Part shown: piece after piece, positions 11,005-21,575 of the stretch
Numbering within the stretch: the stretch's first letter is position 1
Layout of the letters: each line of letters opens with the position of its first letter
DNA from: Isoetes taiwanensis
Lineage: Eukaryota; Streptophyta; Lycopodiopsida; Isoetales; Isoetaceae
Length of the DNA stretch: 64,000 nucleotides
NCBI GenBank assembly: GCA_021234155.1
Contig: JAJEKV010000004.1
Coordinates: forward strand, 5,338,109-5,402,108
Direction: 5' to 3'
Translations under genes and position numbers: made by a program
Notes under the pieces: model-generated
Databases searched by the model: none
What the model was told of the DNA's origin: nothing
The model's input: the letters and a program-made list of their open reading frames with translations, nothing else

Positions 11005-12529
11005 ATACCGGATCTTGCATTATTATGCAGAGGCTAACTTATGTACTTCAATAATGAAGCCCAGGTTCCAATGTTTCTAGAGCACATTTGCTGTTCTTCC
11101 CTGGGCAACTTTCATGTCACAGGAACTATTGGCTGCTCCCTACGATGGAAAGAATAAGTTTTGTGTAATTCTATTGTTGAATAAAAGCTCAAGATCTTTC
11201 AACTGAAGACATTTTTGGCAGCAATCCTCTCTTTACAAATGAAATTCTCACTGCGAATTTGCGTTGCTTCACTAACAATAATGTTTCTTCACTTTGCGTT
11301 GCTTCACTAACAATAATGTTTCTTCACTAACAATAATTTTGGTGACCATGAAACAAACATTTGAATGTGTGAATGAAACGAGGACAAAAATCCACAAGGC
11401 ATAAAAGTTGTACTTGAAAACAACTCTTTTATGGATTTATTGTTTTAAGCACGACGGTGCAAGCTTCAGCTCAGGATAACTAACAACATGTCCGATACAG
11501 TTCACGTCACTTAATTTGCATCAAAAAAATTAGAATTAGCATGCCATTTTGCCCCCTTTTTTTTCAATGATGTACTTGACATATCCATGTTTTAGTTGAC
11601 ATCATGACACAGTCTTCTTTGACATTGTACTTCTTTATCATTGTAACGAACACTTTGTCTTCTTGCAGAGGTGCCAGGGTTCTTGGTTTTATTGCCGCCA
11701 TACTGATGTCTTTTAGTAAATCGGGTTGCAGGGTTTAGTTGTTTGCTTCGTGAGGAATTTTTTAGCCCTAATCATCATGTTTCTGTTTGTTCTAAATCTA
11801 CCCAACAAGCTCCAATACAAAGGCCTCCATATGAGAATCAATACAAAAGGAATTCCTCCAGGTATTAGAATCTCACAGAATGAATTCCTCTAGGTAGTAT
11901 AGCTTGAAGCTTCTAATTCCACTAGATATAAAACATCTTTATTGCAATTTCAGTCCTCCTTAACCAGAATCAAAGTGGCCAAATCTTAAAGTGGCCAATT
12001 CGTTCAATTAGTATTCGGCTACCTTTGCTAATTTTCGACAACTGCCAAGGCTTGATATAAAATTGTAGGTGGTAGGGGCTATGGCGAAGGGAGATGGGAA
12101 GAATCAAAGCTATGACGACACATGAACGGAGGTAGAATATTAAAAAATTGCAAGCATGGATCATTTTGAGAAGCACCAGAGAAGGAAAGTTTTTTTTTTT
12201 TTTTTTTTTTTTTTTGGAGGGGGCTAGCAAGAAAGAGAATTTATATTCGACTAGAGTTTTCACACTGCTTCTGAATATTCTGGCAAATATGGAAGTTCGA
12301 ATTGCAAGATTGAACATTTTTAGTTACTTTTATCATGTCCAGAACTGAGATTCTCTTGAATTAACATAAAACCTCTTTTGCAACAAGTTGGACAAAAGAA
12401 ATGTTCGCGGCGGACCGCCGTGATAAATTTCTTGTATTAGTATAGTTTTAGAACACTGATAGAAGATCATGATATAGACCTCAGCTAGTTAATGTAAGAA
12501 GTGTGAATGTAAACCCACATATAGCTCTA
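11005..12529. other. V-ATPase 3' region and non-coding DNA
   Basis: A candidate poly(A) signal AATAAA lies at 11180-11185, about 180 bp after the V-ATPase stop. A tandem of about 35 bp (GCGTTGCTTCACTAACAATA) occurs near 11261 and 11296. A run of 26 T is at 12190-12215. No gene was recognised. Confidence 0.5.
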
Positions 12530-13260
12530 GAAAACCACTATTATATTGCTTTTCTAAAGATGCAAAACAAATTACAAGAGACCAAAACATAATAAATTAC
12601 AAAAGATATGTTTTGTGCTTTTATATTTGAATAAGGTCAAAGTATTTCAAAAAAAAACAAAAAATACAAGAGACCATATCTATAGTGGTTTGGTGGTTAA
12701 TTATGATAATTGTTTTTGGGTGCCTTATGAGTAATCACTATAGATAGCCAAGTCCTCTTAGGCGAATATCTATGAGTAATTACCATGACAATTAACTTGG
12801 TATTGAAATTATAAAATAAACCACAACCATTTTATAACACACACCGTGATATAAAAAACTAGCATGAATAATCACCATGGCATTTAAGTTGGTATAAAAA
12901 AGCACGCCATAAAATACTTCAACTTTGTGACAGTAAAAAATCAACATAAAGAACCATTGCCACATTAAAGTTGTGTTGAAAAACCATGCTACACAACTCT
13001 GTCGATTTAATAAACCACGTGACATTAGAAAACCAACATGAATGACCATTGTCGGTGCTAGAAACTATATAATAAAACAATATCGGTTTTAATAAACTAT
13101 GCTATAAGAAAAAAAGCAACATGAATAACCACGCACTAGTTATGAAAACCACTATGTTATGTGGTTTTTATTAGGAATACAAATTTTGACATAAAAAACC
13201 ACATCTATAGTGGTTTCCTAGTGATTTATTATAGTGGTTAAATTTTTTGGTGTCTTGTGT
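12530..13260. repeat. AT-rich region with recurring AACCAC/GTGGTT motifs, CACTA-like hairpin
   Basis: The motifs AACCACTATA and its inverse recur many times on both strands. Within it, CACTAGTTATGAAAACCACT (from 13134) and TATAGTGGTTTCCTAGTG (ending 13223) face each other as imperfect inverted repeats beginning CACTAG and ending CTAGTG. Such clustered sub-terminal motifs and CACTA ends fit a non-autonomous CACTA-type DNA transposon remnant. No transposase and no matching 3-bp target duplication were found. Confidence 0.4.
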
Positions 13261-13464
13261 TAGAAGGCAAGAATAAATATACAATATGTAAGTTATTCCT
13301 TATACTTCAAACTCTTGGAAGAGAGAGACAAGTAATGTAGGAAAAACAAATTCTTGTATTAAAAAGGGCATCAAAATGTCGATGCAATAATACATATGTT
13401 TGAGTGGCCAAAGGCCATACTCTATAATGCCTCTTATGTCTATTTAGGAGCTAGGCCCCGCATC

Positions 13465-14844
13465 CTAATCCACCGGTGTAGGAGGGGATGGTGGTGGCCG
13501 ATAGCGTAGCAGGGTAACCCCTGGATCAACCGTGGTGGCGGCAAGGGATGCAACCTCTGGTGGATAGGCAGTAGCCAAAGGGGCTGCTGTAAGGAGCTTC
13601 ATGCTCATCCACGGTGCTATGTCTTGCCCAAGGCGGTAAGGGTGAAGTCCCTGATGCACCAACACATAAGTGAGGATGCGATAAGGAAGCTTCTTGTGAC
13701 CCGCCAGGGTGGACAAGGCACGGAGGCTCCACCACGATGCTTCGGCTTCTGGGGCCAGGTCTCGTGCCACAAAAAGGACCTGCCCTTGCCAGAAGGCTGA
13801 TAAGAAGAAGCGTGTGAGGTGATTCCCCAATGCTTTACCCTGCGGTGTAACCGAAGTAGCTACCTCCTTATCGAGGTCCATAGAGACTTCTTCCTCCTTG
13901 AGCTCTTGCTCCTCCTCCTTAAGATGAGTGGGGTTATGATAGAGATCTTCCCCTTCTTCATCTGAATCGGAAGGAATGTCGACCATATTAATGTCTGGGA
14001 CATGAGGTCCCATGGCCGTAAAGGCATCATGAGGAGGCTGAGATGGAGAGTCTTGAAGTACAAGATCTCTGAGCCGAAGAAGAGTATCAGCTGGCTCTAT
14101 AGTCTCCTGATGAAATTGGAGCAGCTGATGTACCTCGGAGGGAGCTCTACGGGTGAAAAATCAATGAAGTCATCCATGCAATACTCGGCCAGTTCATAGA
14201 GCACCTGTACTTTCTCTCGGTCCTTCAAACCGACCACTACATGGTATGTCCAGAGAATATCATCCAGTAGGAGGAACTCCTGGCCTTGGTGGTAGATAAC
14301 CGGAAGGGCATCCAATCCGGTCAAGCATGCTCCCTAATCCCGGTGCGGCGGCATCTGTTCGGCCAACTGCTTCCACCGGACGAAATGATCCATTCTTATA
14401 TACTCGTCTTCTTCCTCATCTGAAGACTCAGGGACCTTGCCCGTTTCTGCCGGCAGGGTGTCATCGTCTACATACTGGTCCATAAAAATGGCCAGAGCAA
14501 AGGCCACTTCAAGGTATTGCTAGCCCTCATGAATGACAACTGGTGGGCTGCGGCCCCATCGGAGTTTGCCCTTGAGCACGTCGTATGCATGGGTGTCTCC
14601 TCTGAGCATTTCCCTCACTACAGCTCCCTCTATGTAGAGCTATGGCGGATCTCCCAAAGGAATGCAGAGAGGGAGCATTTTTTGGGGTATAGAACTCAAG
14701 AAAAGCAGCATAGTCAGGATGACTTTGCATGTTGGATATGAGATCTATCTTTCGGAGCAGGAAATGTTGTAGGAGGTCGAAGGGAACTTGGGCGTCCCAG
14801 TGCTCTCCATCTTGATACCATTCGAGTAGAGTTGGGGTTGCCAT
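13465..14844 (-). pseudogene. ORF2 of the H3-bearing retroelement, unknown protein
   Basis: The frame opens at ATG 14844 with MATPTLLEWYQDGEHWDAQV. It shifts by one near 14,630 to a frame containing GDTHAYDVLKGKLRWGRSPP, VRWKQLAEQMPP and FLLLDDILWTYHVVVGLKDR, and shifts back near 14,110. It ends at 13465 after an acidic stretch (SDSDEEGEDLYHNPTHLKEE) and a Pro-rich C-terminus. TAG stops occur at about 14,520 (after PPVVIHEG) and 14,335 (after PPHRD), both at places where CAG would fit. About 455 codons in all. I do not recognise the family. Shared style and position with ORF1 suggest both belong to one element. A structural or gag-like role is possible but not shown. Confidence 0.45.
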
Positions 14845-15085
14845 TGGCTCTGCAAGGGATGGAGGAGGAGGACGAACAGAAGGGTAAGAGATAAGGAATA
14901 AAACCCTAAAAACTCTTAAGTACCTTTTTTTACCTTTATGCTGACGTCAGCATCCATATTTTAAATAATTATTAAAATTATTTATTTATTATTGATAATT
15001 ATTTTGAGACAAAGACTAAATAGACAAAATTTGGATTGATATTTATCCATACAACATTGTTACAAAGAAGATGCTTGAAGACGAG
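14845..15085. other. Spacer between ORF1 and ORF2
   Basis: AT-rich sequence between the histone-domain stop (15086) and the ORF2 start (14844). No gene or obvious signal. Confidence 0.4.
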
Positions 15086-15610
15086 CTAAAGATGATCTCC
15101 CCAAATTCTGCGGGCAAGGGCCAAATCTTTAGTCATAATCATGACCCTCTTTGCGTGGATAGCGCAAAGGTTTGCATCCCCAAAAAAGAGCTATCAGGTA
15201 GGCCTCTGCATCCTCTTGGAGTGCCAGAATAGCAAAGGTCTGGAAGTGCAGGTCGGTCTTAAACTCCTGGGCTATTTTGCGGACCAACCTATGGAAAGGC
15301 AGCTTCTGTAATAGCAACTCCATGGTCTTTTGGTACTTACGGATCTCCCGTAAGGCCACAGTACCTGGTCTGAACCGATGGAGTTTCCTCAAGGTTGCTG
15401 CTCTCTGAGTTGGTGCAGGCTTCTTGAGCAAAGTCTTGCCCCCAGAGACTGGGCGGAGCAGTGCAGCATCCACCCGTTCCTGCCGGTGACTCGAACTCGT
15501 ATGCTTCCCCACGCTCCTGACAGCCTTAAGCTTCTCCTTATATTGGCTTCCCAACTTATGGGCGGTGGACTTCCGCCATCTTTTAATGGGAGGCTTGTCT
15601 GCTTGGTCGG
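15086..15610 (-). other. Histone H3 domain within ORF1
   Basis: The core reads [19 protein letters not shown], then [20 protein letters not shown] and [14 protein letters not shown]. After a +1 shift in a T6 run (near 15,183) it continues [20 protein letters not shown] and RRIWGDHL to TAG 15086-15088. The alphaN, alpha1, loop1 and alpha2 segments match canonical H3 one for one, with no loop1 insertion as in CENH3. Ala-Ile-Leu at positions 88-90 is nearer H3.3 and Phe41 nearer plant H3.1. Tail remnants are RKST in frame (15564-15575) and TKQT one frame off (15596-15607), separated by 20 nt instead of 3, so part of the H3 tail was captured and then disturbed. The tail between RKST and the core is about twice the normal length. 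Many key basic residues are substituted, so normal nucleosome use is unlikely. Confidence 0.85.
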
Positions 15611-16130
15611 AACCGCGCGGAGTTTCCTGCTCAGTATTGGGCTGCTGCTACTGTTGGTCCTGGTTTTGCTATTGCTCCTGCTGCTCCCGCTACTATTGCT
15701 CCTGCTGGGCTCTCTCAGCGTCTTCCTGAGCAGCACGGATAGCAGCCATGTATGCTTCTACCTGTGCAAGACATTGGGCCGTAATCCTTCGAATCGATTC
15801 CATACGGTAGCGGTCCGGCCGGGCTTGCATGTCCATCTGAATCACTATTAAGTAATCCAGGTTGATGTGAGATGGGACCTCACCCCAAGTAAAACTTTGG
15901 GTAGCTTCATCATATTCAAATGGGGGAAGATCAAGGGGGTTACAGTTAATGATGGCTCTCCCATCACCCAGGTAGATATACTCACGGGCCCGAGCTTCGG
16001 TGTCTCCCCTTTCTATTTCTCGGATGTCTTCTTCTCGGGCCAACCCCCTAATGCGGGCCGCCTCCCTCCGAATGGCCTCCTCTTCAGGGACTTCCTCACA
16101 CTCAGGTGGGTAAAACTTAACCAGCATCAT
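15086..16130 (-). pseudogene. ORF1: unknown gag-like N-terminus fused in frame to histone H3
   Basis: One reading frame runs from ATG 16130 (MMLVKFYPPECEEVPEEEAI) through a charged helical region (REAARIRGLAREEDIREIER), GRAIINCNPLDLPPFEYDEA and a Gln-rich tract, into a histone H3 domain. It is interrupted only by TAG codons in the Gln-rich tract (15693-15695, 15690-15692, 15669-15671, 15648-15650). The N-terminal 145 residues match nothing I know; acidic/basic helices and the position after a PBS suggest a gag-like protein. The histone part is described separately. A short upstream ORF (ATG 16282, MARIKSTQSYGSLNIPQIYT) lies in another frame and ends at 16151. If translated, the chimera would bring an H3 fold to the element's own protein. 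Stops and one frameshift argue for decay, or for base-calling errors. Confidence 0.6.
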
Positions 16131-16809
16131 AACTTGGTCGGGTTGCTCGACTATAGTATATGACTAAAAAGGTTAAGCTTTATCAAGAAGCGCTCAGAGA
16201 GGTGAAAAATAGGATACGGCTGGGTGTAGATCTGGGGTATGTTGAGGGAGCCATAGCTTTGAGTACTCTTGATACGTGCCATGCTCATTGGGCCTAGACA
16301 AGAAGAAGAACAAAGAAGAGGGTGATGTGCCGAGAAGAGGCAAGGGGTGGTGGTGGCAACAAGTGCAAGCAGAGGCAAGGTTCTAGGAGCTTGGGTTCCG
16401 GCGGCTATGGCAGACAGCTAGGGCAGGCGCGTGGAAGGAGTAAGGCATAAGGGAAACAAAAACGTCTCTTTAGTTTTAAGTTTAAAAATTTGGGCCACTT
16501 ACTCGACCTGTTGCTGCCAGATGACGATTCCCGAGGGTATTTGGAACACGCCCGACACGTTGGAGCGAAAATCTCATCAATCCGAGCTACCTGGAGAAAG
16601 TTATGGCACTTACAAACTCGAAACTCTGGTTCCACCTTCTGACCTTAACCACTCTACTTGAGAACACTCTCCTTATCTACTAAGTCATTCCTCCCATAGC
16701 TAGGCCAACTAACATGCTAACTATGGAGTTTGACTACTTTAACCTAAGAGAAGTACCATCAACTAACGAGTTATGCTATGGCTAGTGCACTGATTTTGGT
16801 CCACCAAAA
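16131..16809 (-). other. 5' leader of the H3-bearing element
   Basis: Between PBS and ORF1 there are only short frames, including the 43-codon ORF from ATG 16282. A pyrimidine-rich tract ending CCTTTTTAG (about 16,165) could be a splice acceptor just ahead of the main frame, but no matching donor was identified. Confidence 0.35.
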
Positions 16810-16825
16810 CCATGCTCTGATACCA
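16810..16825 (-). promoter_or_regulatory. Primer-binding site, minus strand
   Basis: On the minus strand TGGTATCAGAGCATGG lies one base after an LTR-type end (GCGTCACA). It is complementary to initiator-Met tRNA and sets the leftward orientation of the H3-bearing element. Confidence 0.8.
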
Positions 16826-16860
16826 CTGTGACGCTCACAACACCTATACGATGCTCCCAT

Positions 16861-16886
16861 CGTACAAATACGGAAGCATTTGTAGC
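16861..16886. repeat. Left edge of array: inverse of the unit-junction sequence
   Basis: These 26 bp (starting CGTACAAATACGGAAGCATT) are the exact inverse of 24150-24175 and 27808-27833, and of 20499-20524 with one mismatch. The first unit is therefore bounded by inverted repeats like a TIR element. Confidence 0.8.
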
Positions 16887-17920
16887 ATATAAGTGAAGAT
16901 AAGAGGTTAAATGTATTTATATAAGAAAGAAATAATTTTATGCATAAGTGCTTCCTTTGGGAATCCTGCACTTTCTCTCACTATTTGACTTCTTGAGAGA
17001 GATATTTGACCTTTGACCATAAGTGTGACCAAGTCAAATGGAAATTTGTGCTTTAATAAAATGGTGATGGTATGGCAAGTGTGTGTGATGTGAAAGAGAT
17101 GTGAAGGAGAAGTTTTGACTAGAAAAAAAGCTTCTAGGCCATTTTGCCTTGGGAAATGAAAGGTGGACATGGAGCTTGGGATCTCATGCGCATGTTTCAT
17201 GGTAAAGGATATGGAAGACTTAAGATGGAAATCAAGGAATGTAGTTATGCCAAAACTCAAATAGTAGCATCACATACCAAGAACTCTTCAAGGGGTATTC
17301 AAAGCTTCAACATTGAGCTGCTTGAATCACTTTCCATGACATGCTTATGTGAACTTTGTCAAATGTCCTCACCTTGGTCTTCTAGTCTTCTTTTCACAAT
17401 GTGCAAAGATGCATTGTTCTTATATATCTGTGTTCAAATTAAAGTGTGAGCATGAGAATATCCAGATGTGTCTTGCTCTTGCATGCTGCCATAGCATGGC
17501 AGCATTATATAAACTAAAGAACAGGCTGGTCCCCCAGCCTCTATTTTTTGCTTGATGATCAAATTGACCTCCAGCTAACTGCCAATGTGGAGGTATGTTT
17601 GGCAGCCCAATGGACCTGCAATGGATTGAAAGCAGATGGTGGTAGTAGATTCCAGTATGATATGAATGTGAACATGGGAATGATTTGCAAATGAGCCTGC
17701 ATGACCAGTATGATCGTTAGTAAAGAATATGAGCTGCTGGATGGGAATGTGACAGCAGTATAATGGATTTGGGGGAAAAGAGTGAAGATTTGAAGTGTTT
17801 TATGTGAATCAAAGGCAACTCTTGTACAAATGAGCATGGGATGAATGTCTCAGGGTGCACCTGCATGTGGCAAAATATTTGTTAGCAAAATAAGCTACTG
17901 TAGTGTAGGAATGGCAGCAG
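16887..17920. other. Non-coding, LTR-like half of unit 1
   Basis: No protein family is recognised. A 117-codon minus-strand frame at 16907-17260 is repeated in all units only because the DNA is. A piece (16974-17127) recurs at 40104-40254, and TAAGTGCTTCCTTTGGGA recurs at 33713. A short hairpin GCTGCCAT-AGC-ATGGCAGC lies near 17,487 followed by TATATAA. Equivalent segments are about 20556-21575, 24207-25228 and 27865-28900. Confidence 0.55.
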
Positions 17921-20498
17921 CTATAGATATGGATATGAATTAAGAGCAGTGAATGAGTGTGAGATGAATGACTGCAAATCCAAATGTTCCTGCATGGAAT
18001 TTAGAGCTTTTAGCGATGCATTAATTCTTCTTAGCTTTTGAACTACTGGTTTCACACCTTCCTTTATTTTTATTTCAAACTCACATATTGTTTTATCAAC
18101 ACCAATCAATTCGTCATAATCCCAGGCAAAGACATCTTTCCAATCATTAAAAAACTTGGTAACAATAGACTCATCCTCCTCTTTGAACAAATCACCAACA
18201 TATAAGACTCTATCTATACTCTTTTTGTTCAGTTTAACTTCCTTTACCTGTTTTTCCTCACTTGCATTGATTACCATAATAGGATAGAGTTGTTGCATGT
18301 CTTTTTTCTCTAATTCTTCCTTTTGGATTGCTCCCTCAGCCAAGTGCTCGAGAAGAACACTTTTGCAAACTGCATCAGCCTCACCATTCTGTTCCCTTGG
18401 CACATGACAAAGCCTCCAAGTCTTGAAGTTCTTTAATTCTCCCATAGCTTGATCCCTAAGTAAGATCATGTCTTCATTTTTGACCTGATATTCCCCTAAT
18501 ATTTGCCTGCAAACAAGTTGAGAATCTCCAAAGATAACAATGTCATTAACATTCAGATTTTTTGCTTCTTGAAGACCTGCTATCAGAGCCTTATATTATG
18601 CCATATTTGAGGTTGCATTAGGGAAGATACTGCCTACCTTTGCAAGCAACCTATTAGTAGAATCTTTAAGGATAGCAGCAGAGGAAGCAACACTCAATCT
18701 TTTAGAAATACCATCATTAAACCATAAGTAAGCAAAATTTTCTTGTTTTGGCAAAGCTACTTGCATAGGGGATACTGTGTTAGATATTAGACCATTTGCA
18801 TTCAGCTCAAATTCTCCACAAGGATTTGACAGCAGCATGTCTTTCTCTATGAAATTTAAAGCTTCAAACTCACCTACTTTGTTGTAGAGTGTCACCCTTT
18901 TCTTACCATTGGAGATAGTGCATTCTCCCTTTGACCATACAGCCTAGCATCAATTGTGGGACAGTCATTTTCTTCCCAAAAGCAAATCATAAATATCGAC
19001 TTCTCTTCTATCCCTTCAAAAGCAAACCACAACAAAGTTAGTTGCAACAATAATTCCTTCCACATCAATTGGCACATTGCTAACTATTCCCTCTGGGGCT
19101 GATTTTTGTGTTTGAGAAGGATTTTAAAACCATTGGAGCCTTCTTGTCTACCTCAAGGCCACATATTCTCATGACATGATGGGGCATCACATTCAGAGGT
19201 GATCCTCCATCTAATAAGACCTTGGTCAAGATTTTCTTGCCCATTCTGGCAACACAAGTAAAAGCCCCTGGGTCATAATCTTCCTGAGTGAGCACATGCT
19301 CCTCAATATGATTGGTTAGAGCAAACTCATCTTCTTTGGCTAAATCCAGCACCCTCTTCCTGTAAGATGGGGCTATCTTGAGCAGAGTCAACAGGTCAAC
19401 ACTGATTTTAGAATTCTTAAGCAAATACTCAAAGTCCTCACTATCTTTATCCTTTTTTCAGATATTTCTGAACAGGGAGAGGAGGCACAACCAAATTTTG
19501 CTCGATTTCTTTGTGTCTCAAAGCATTGACATCCTCATTGACTTGTGCTAGCTCTTTCTCTTTTGCATTGTTCATCCCTCTTGTATGCACAGCCATAATT
19601 TCCTCTTGCTCTTCAATCTCCTGCACAAATATGATAGAAGCATTTTGCTCATTAGATTTAGATTTTTCTTGCCTAGCAAAATACTCTTTTACACTACACC
19701 TATCCTCATAATGCCCCTGACTTTGCAAAATGCACATACATGGCATTCCTTACCAAAATGCCCCCTTTACCACATTTTGTACAAGGCCTATACCAACAAG
19801 AATGTCGGAGGAATGACTGTTTCTTGAGCAGTGAGCACAAGGTGGATAGATTTCTCTTCGGATCTAGAGTTCTTTATTTCTTAGAGTTGTTTGGTCACCT
19901 CGACCCGAGCCCTCGACACTTTGGTTATTCCAGCTTTAGCATTCGCTTTCTGTGGGGCTCAAAGATCCTCCTTTTTTATTTCTTCTATTCTTTCCGAACA
20001 AAGATAAATTGGTACAGTCCCGGTCCCATGTATTCTTGTTCATAATCAAAAAAAAAGGGTCATGAGGTGAGTGCATATCATCTGGTAAGTAAGAAATCAT
20101 ATTTGCAATTTCAGTAGCCTTGGTGAAAGCCTTATGTATTGTGTCAAACCCTTCTTGTTTTTGGATCTTGAGCATCTTCCTGTGTACTCTTGTTTTCTTT
20201 GCTTTCGGACCTCGATAAAAGATGCTACAAGATGCAAAGCATGGTTAGGAACTTGGTTAATCTGACACTTGACAAGGTAAAGATTAAATCTCTCCACATA
20301 TTGGTGAACACTCTCACCATGCTTTATATGAAAGGTTTGTAGTTCAAAAATTAAATCTTGAGGATCCAACAGCTTACCAAACCTTGCCAAGAATTTCTTG
20401 ACTAATTCATCCCATGAGTTAGCTTCTAAACTCATAACATATTCAAGCCAAGCTCTGACCTCATCATTTTTGAAACACTTTTTAAACTCATAGAATTT
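17921..20498 (-). pseudogene. Array unit 1: gag-CCHC-protease-RNase H-RT start
   Basis: Leftward: partial gag (RAWLEYVMSLEANSWDELVK, from about 20,460), zinc knuckle region about 19,800-19,690, linker with KYLKKG, protease with LLDGGSPLNVMPHH (about 19,210), RNase H (18,895-18,470) with IFGDSQLVCRQILGEY and VPREQNGEADAV, then the front of RT (KPVVQKLRRINAS) ending abnormally at 17,921. The protease motif DGGS and the RNase H resemble the plant Tat group with an archaeal-type RNase H. In this unit the gag is frameshifted near 20,205, the gag-knuckle linker (19,800-20,000) and protease (near 19,095) are scrambled by small indels, and the RNase H catalytic Glu codon is TAA (about 18,596). Confidence 0.8.
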
Positions 20499-20555
20499 GC
20501 TAAAAATGCTTCCGTATTTGTACGATTCAAATACTATTTCGTACTTATTTGTAGC
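20499..20555. repeat. Palindromic junction, units 1/2
   Basis: A 57-bp imperfect palindrome joins gag to the next unit: GCTAAAAAT ... GTATTTG-TACGATT-CAAATAC ... ATTTGTAGC. The same design is at 24150-24206 and 27808-27864, where the outer arm is the perfect GCTACAAAT/ATTTGTAGC. Confidence 0.8.
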
Positions 20556-21575
20556 ATATAAGTGAAGATAAGAGGTTAAATGTATTTATATAAGTAAGAA
20601 ATAATTTTATGCATAAGTGCTTCCTTTGGGAATCCTGCACTTTCTCTCACTATTTGACTTCTTGAGAGAGATATTTGACCTTTGACCATAAGTGTGACCA
20701 AGTCAAATGGAAATTTGTGCTTTAATAAAATGGTGATGGTATGGCAAGTGTGTGTGATGTGAAAGAGATGTGAAGGAGAAGTTTTGACTAGAAAAAAAGC
20801 TTCTAGGCCATTTTGCTTTGGGAAATGAAAGGTGGACATGGAGCTTGGGATCTCATGCGCATGTTTCATGGTAAAGGATATGGAAGACTTAAGATGGAAA
20901 TCAAGGAATGTAGTTATGCCAAAACTCAAATAGTAGCATCACATACCAAGAACTCTTCAAGGGGTATTCAAAGCTTCAACATTGAGCTGCTTGAATCACT
21001 TTCCATGACATGCTTATGTGAACTTTGTCAAATGTCCTCACCTTGGTCTTCTAGTGTGCAAAGATGCATTGTTCTTATATATCTGTGTTCAAATTAAAGT
21101 GTGAGCATGAGAATATCCAGATGTGTCTTGCTCTTGCATCTTTGCCATAGCATGGCAAGCATTATATAAACTAAAAACAGGCTGGTCCCCAGCCTCTATT
21201 TTTTGCTTGATGATCAAATTGACCTCCAGCTAACTGCCAATGTGGAGGTATGTTTGGCAGCTCAATGGACCTGCAATGGATTGAAAGCAGATGGTGGTAG
21301 TAGATTCCAGTATGATATGAATGTGAACATGGGAATGATTTGCAAATGAGCCTGCATGACCAGTATGATCGTTAGTAAAGAATATGAGTTCTTTGGATGG
21401 GAATGTGTGGCAAGATAATGGATTTGGGGGAAAAGAGTGAAGATTTGAAGTGTTTTATGTGAATCAAAGGCAACTCTTGTACAAATGAGCATGGGATGAA
21501 TGTCTCAGGGTGCACCTGCATGTGGCAAAATATTTGTTAGCAAAATAAGCTACTGTAGTGTAGGAATGGCAGCAG

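Larger units (their letters stand above)
13441..16860 (-). mobile_element. Non-autonomous LTR retroelement carrying a histone H3 domain
   Basis: Reading leftward: an LTR remnant (16827-16860) ending in CA, a PBS (16810-16825), then two long degenerate ORFs, ORF1 with a histone H3 domain (16130-15086) and ORF2 (14844-13465). No reverse transcriptase, integrase or RNase H was found between PBS and the left limit, so movement would need help from another element. The 5' LTR is cut at 16,860 by the start of the 3.65-kb tandem array. A left LTR could not be delimited; the left end at about 13,441 is taken from the end of ORF2. Both ORFs carry TAG stops at apparent Gln codons plus a few frameshifts. 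Confidence 0.6.

Noticed and set aside
15086-15400. Centromeric histone CENH3
   Set aside because: Loop 1 has no insertion and alpha1/alpha2 follow canonical H3, so it is a derived ordinary H3.
15648-15695. UAG recoded as glutamine
   Set aside because: No other sign of an altered code; other frames here use TAG as a normal stop. Deamination or sequencing error is simpler.
16907-17260. 117-codon minus-strand protein conserved in all four array units
   Set aside because: It is conserved only because the DNA units are near-identical, and it shows no protein family character.
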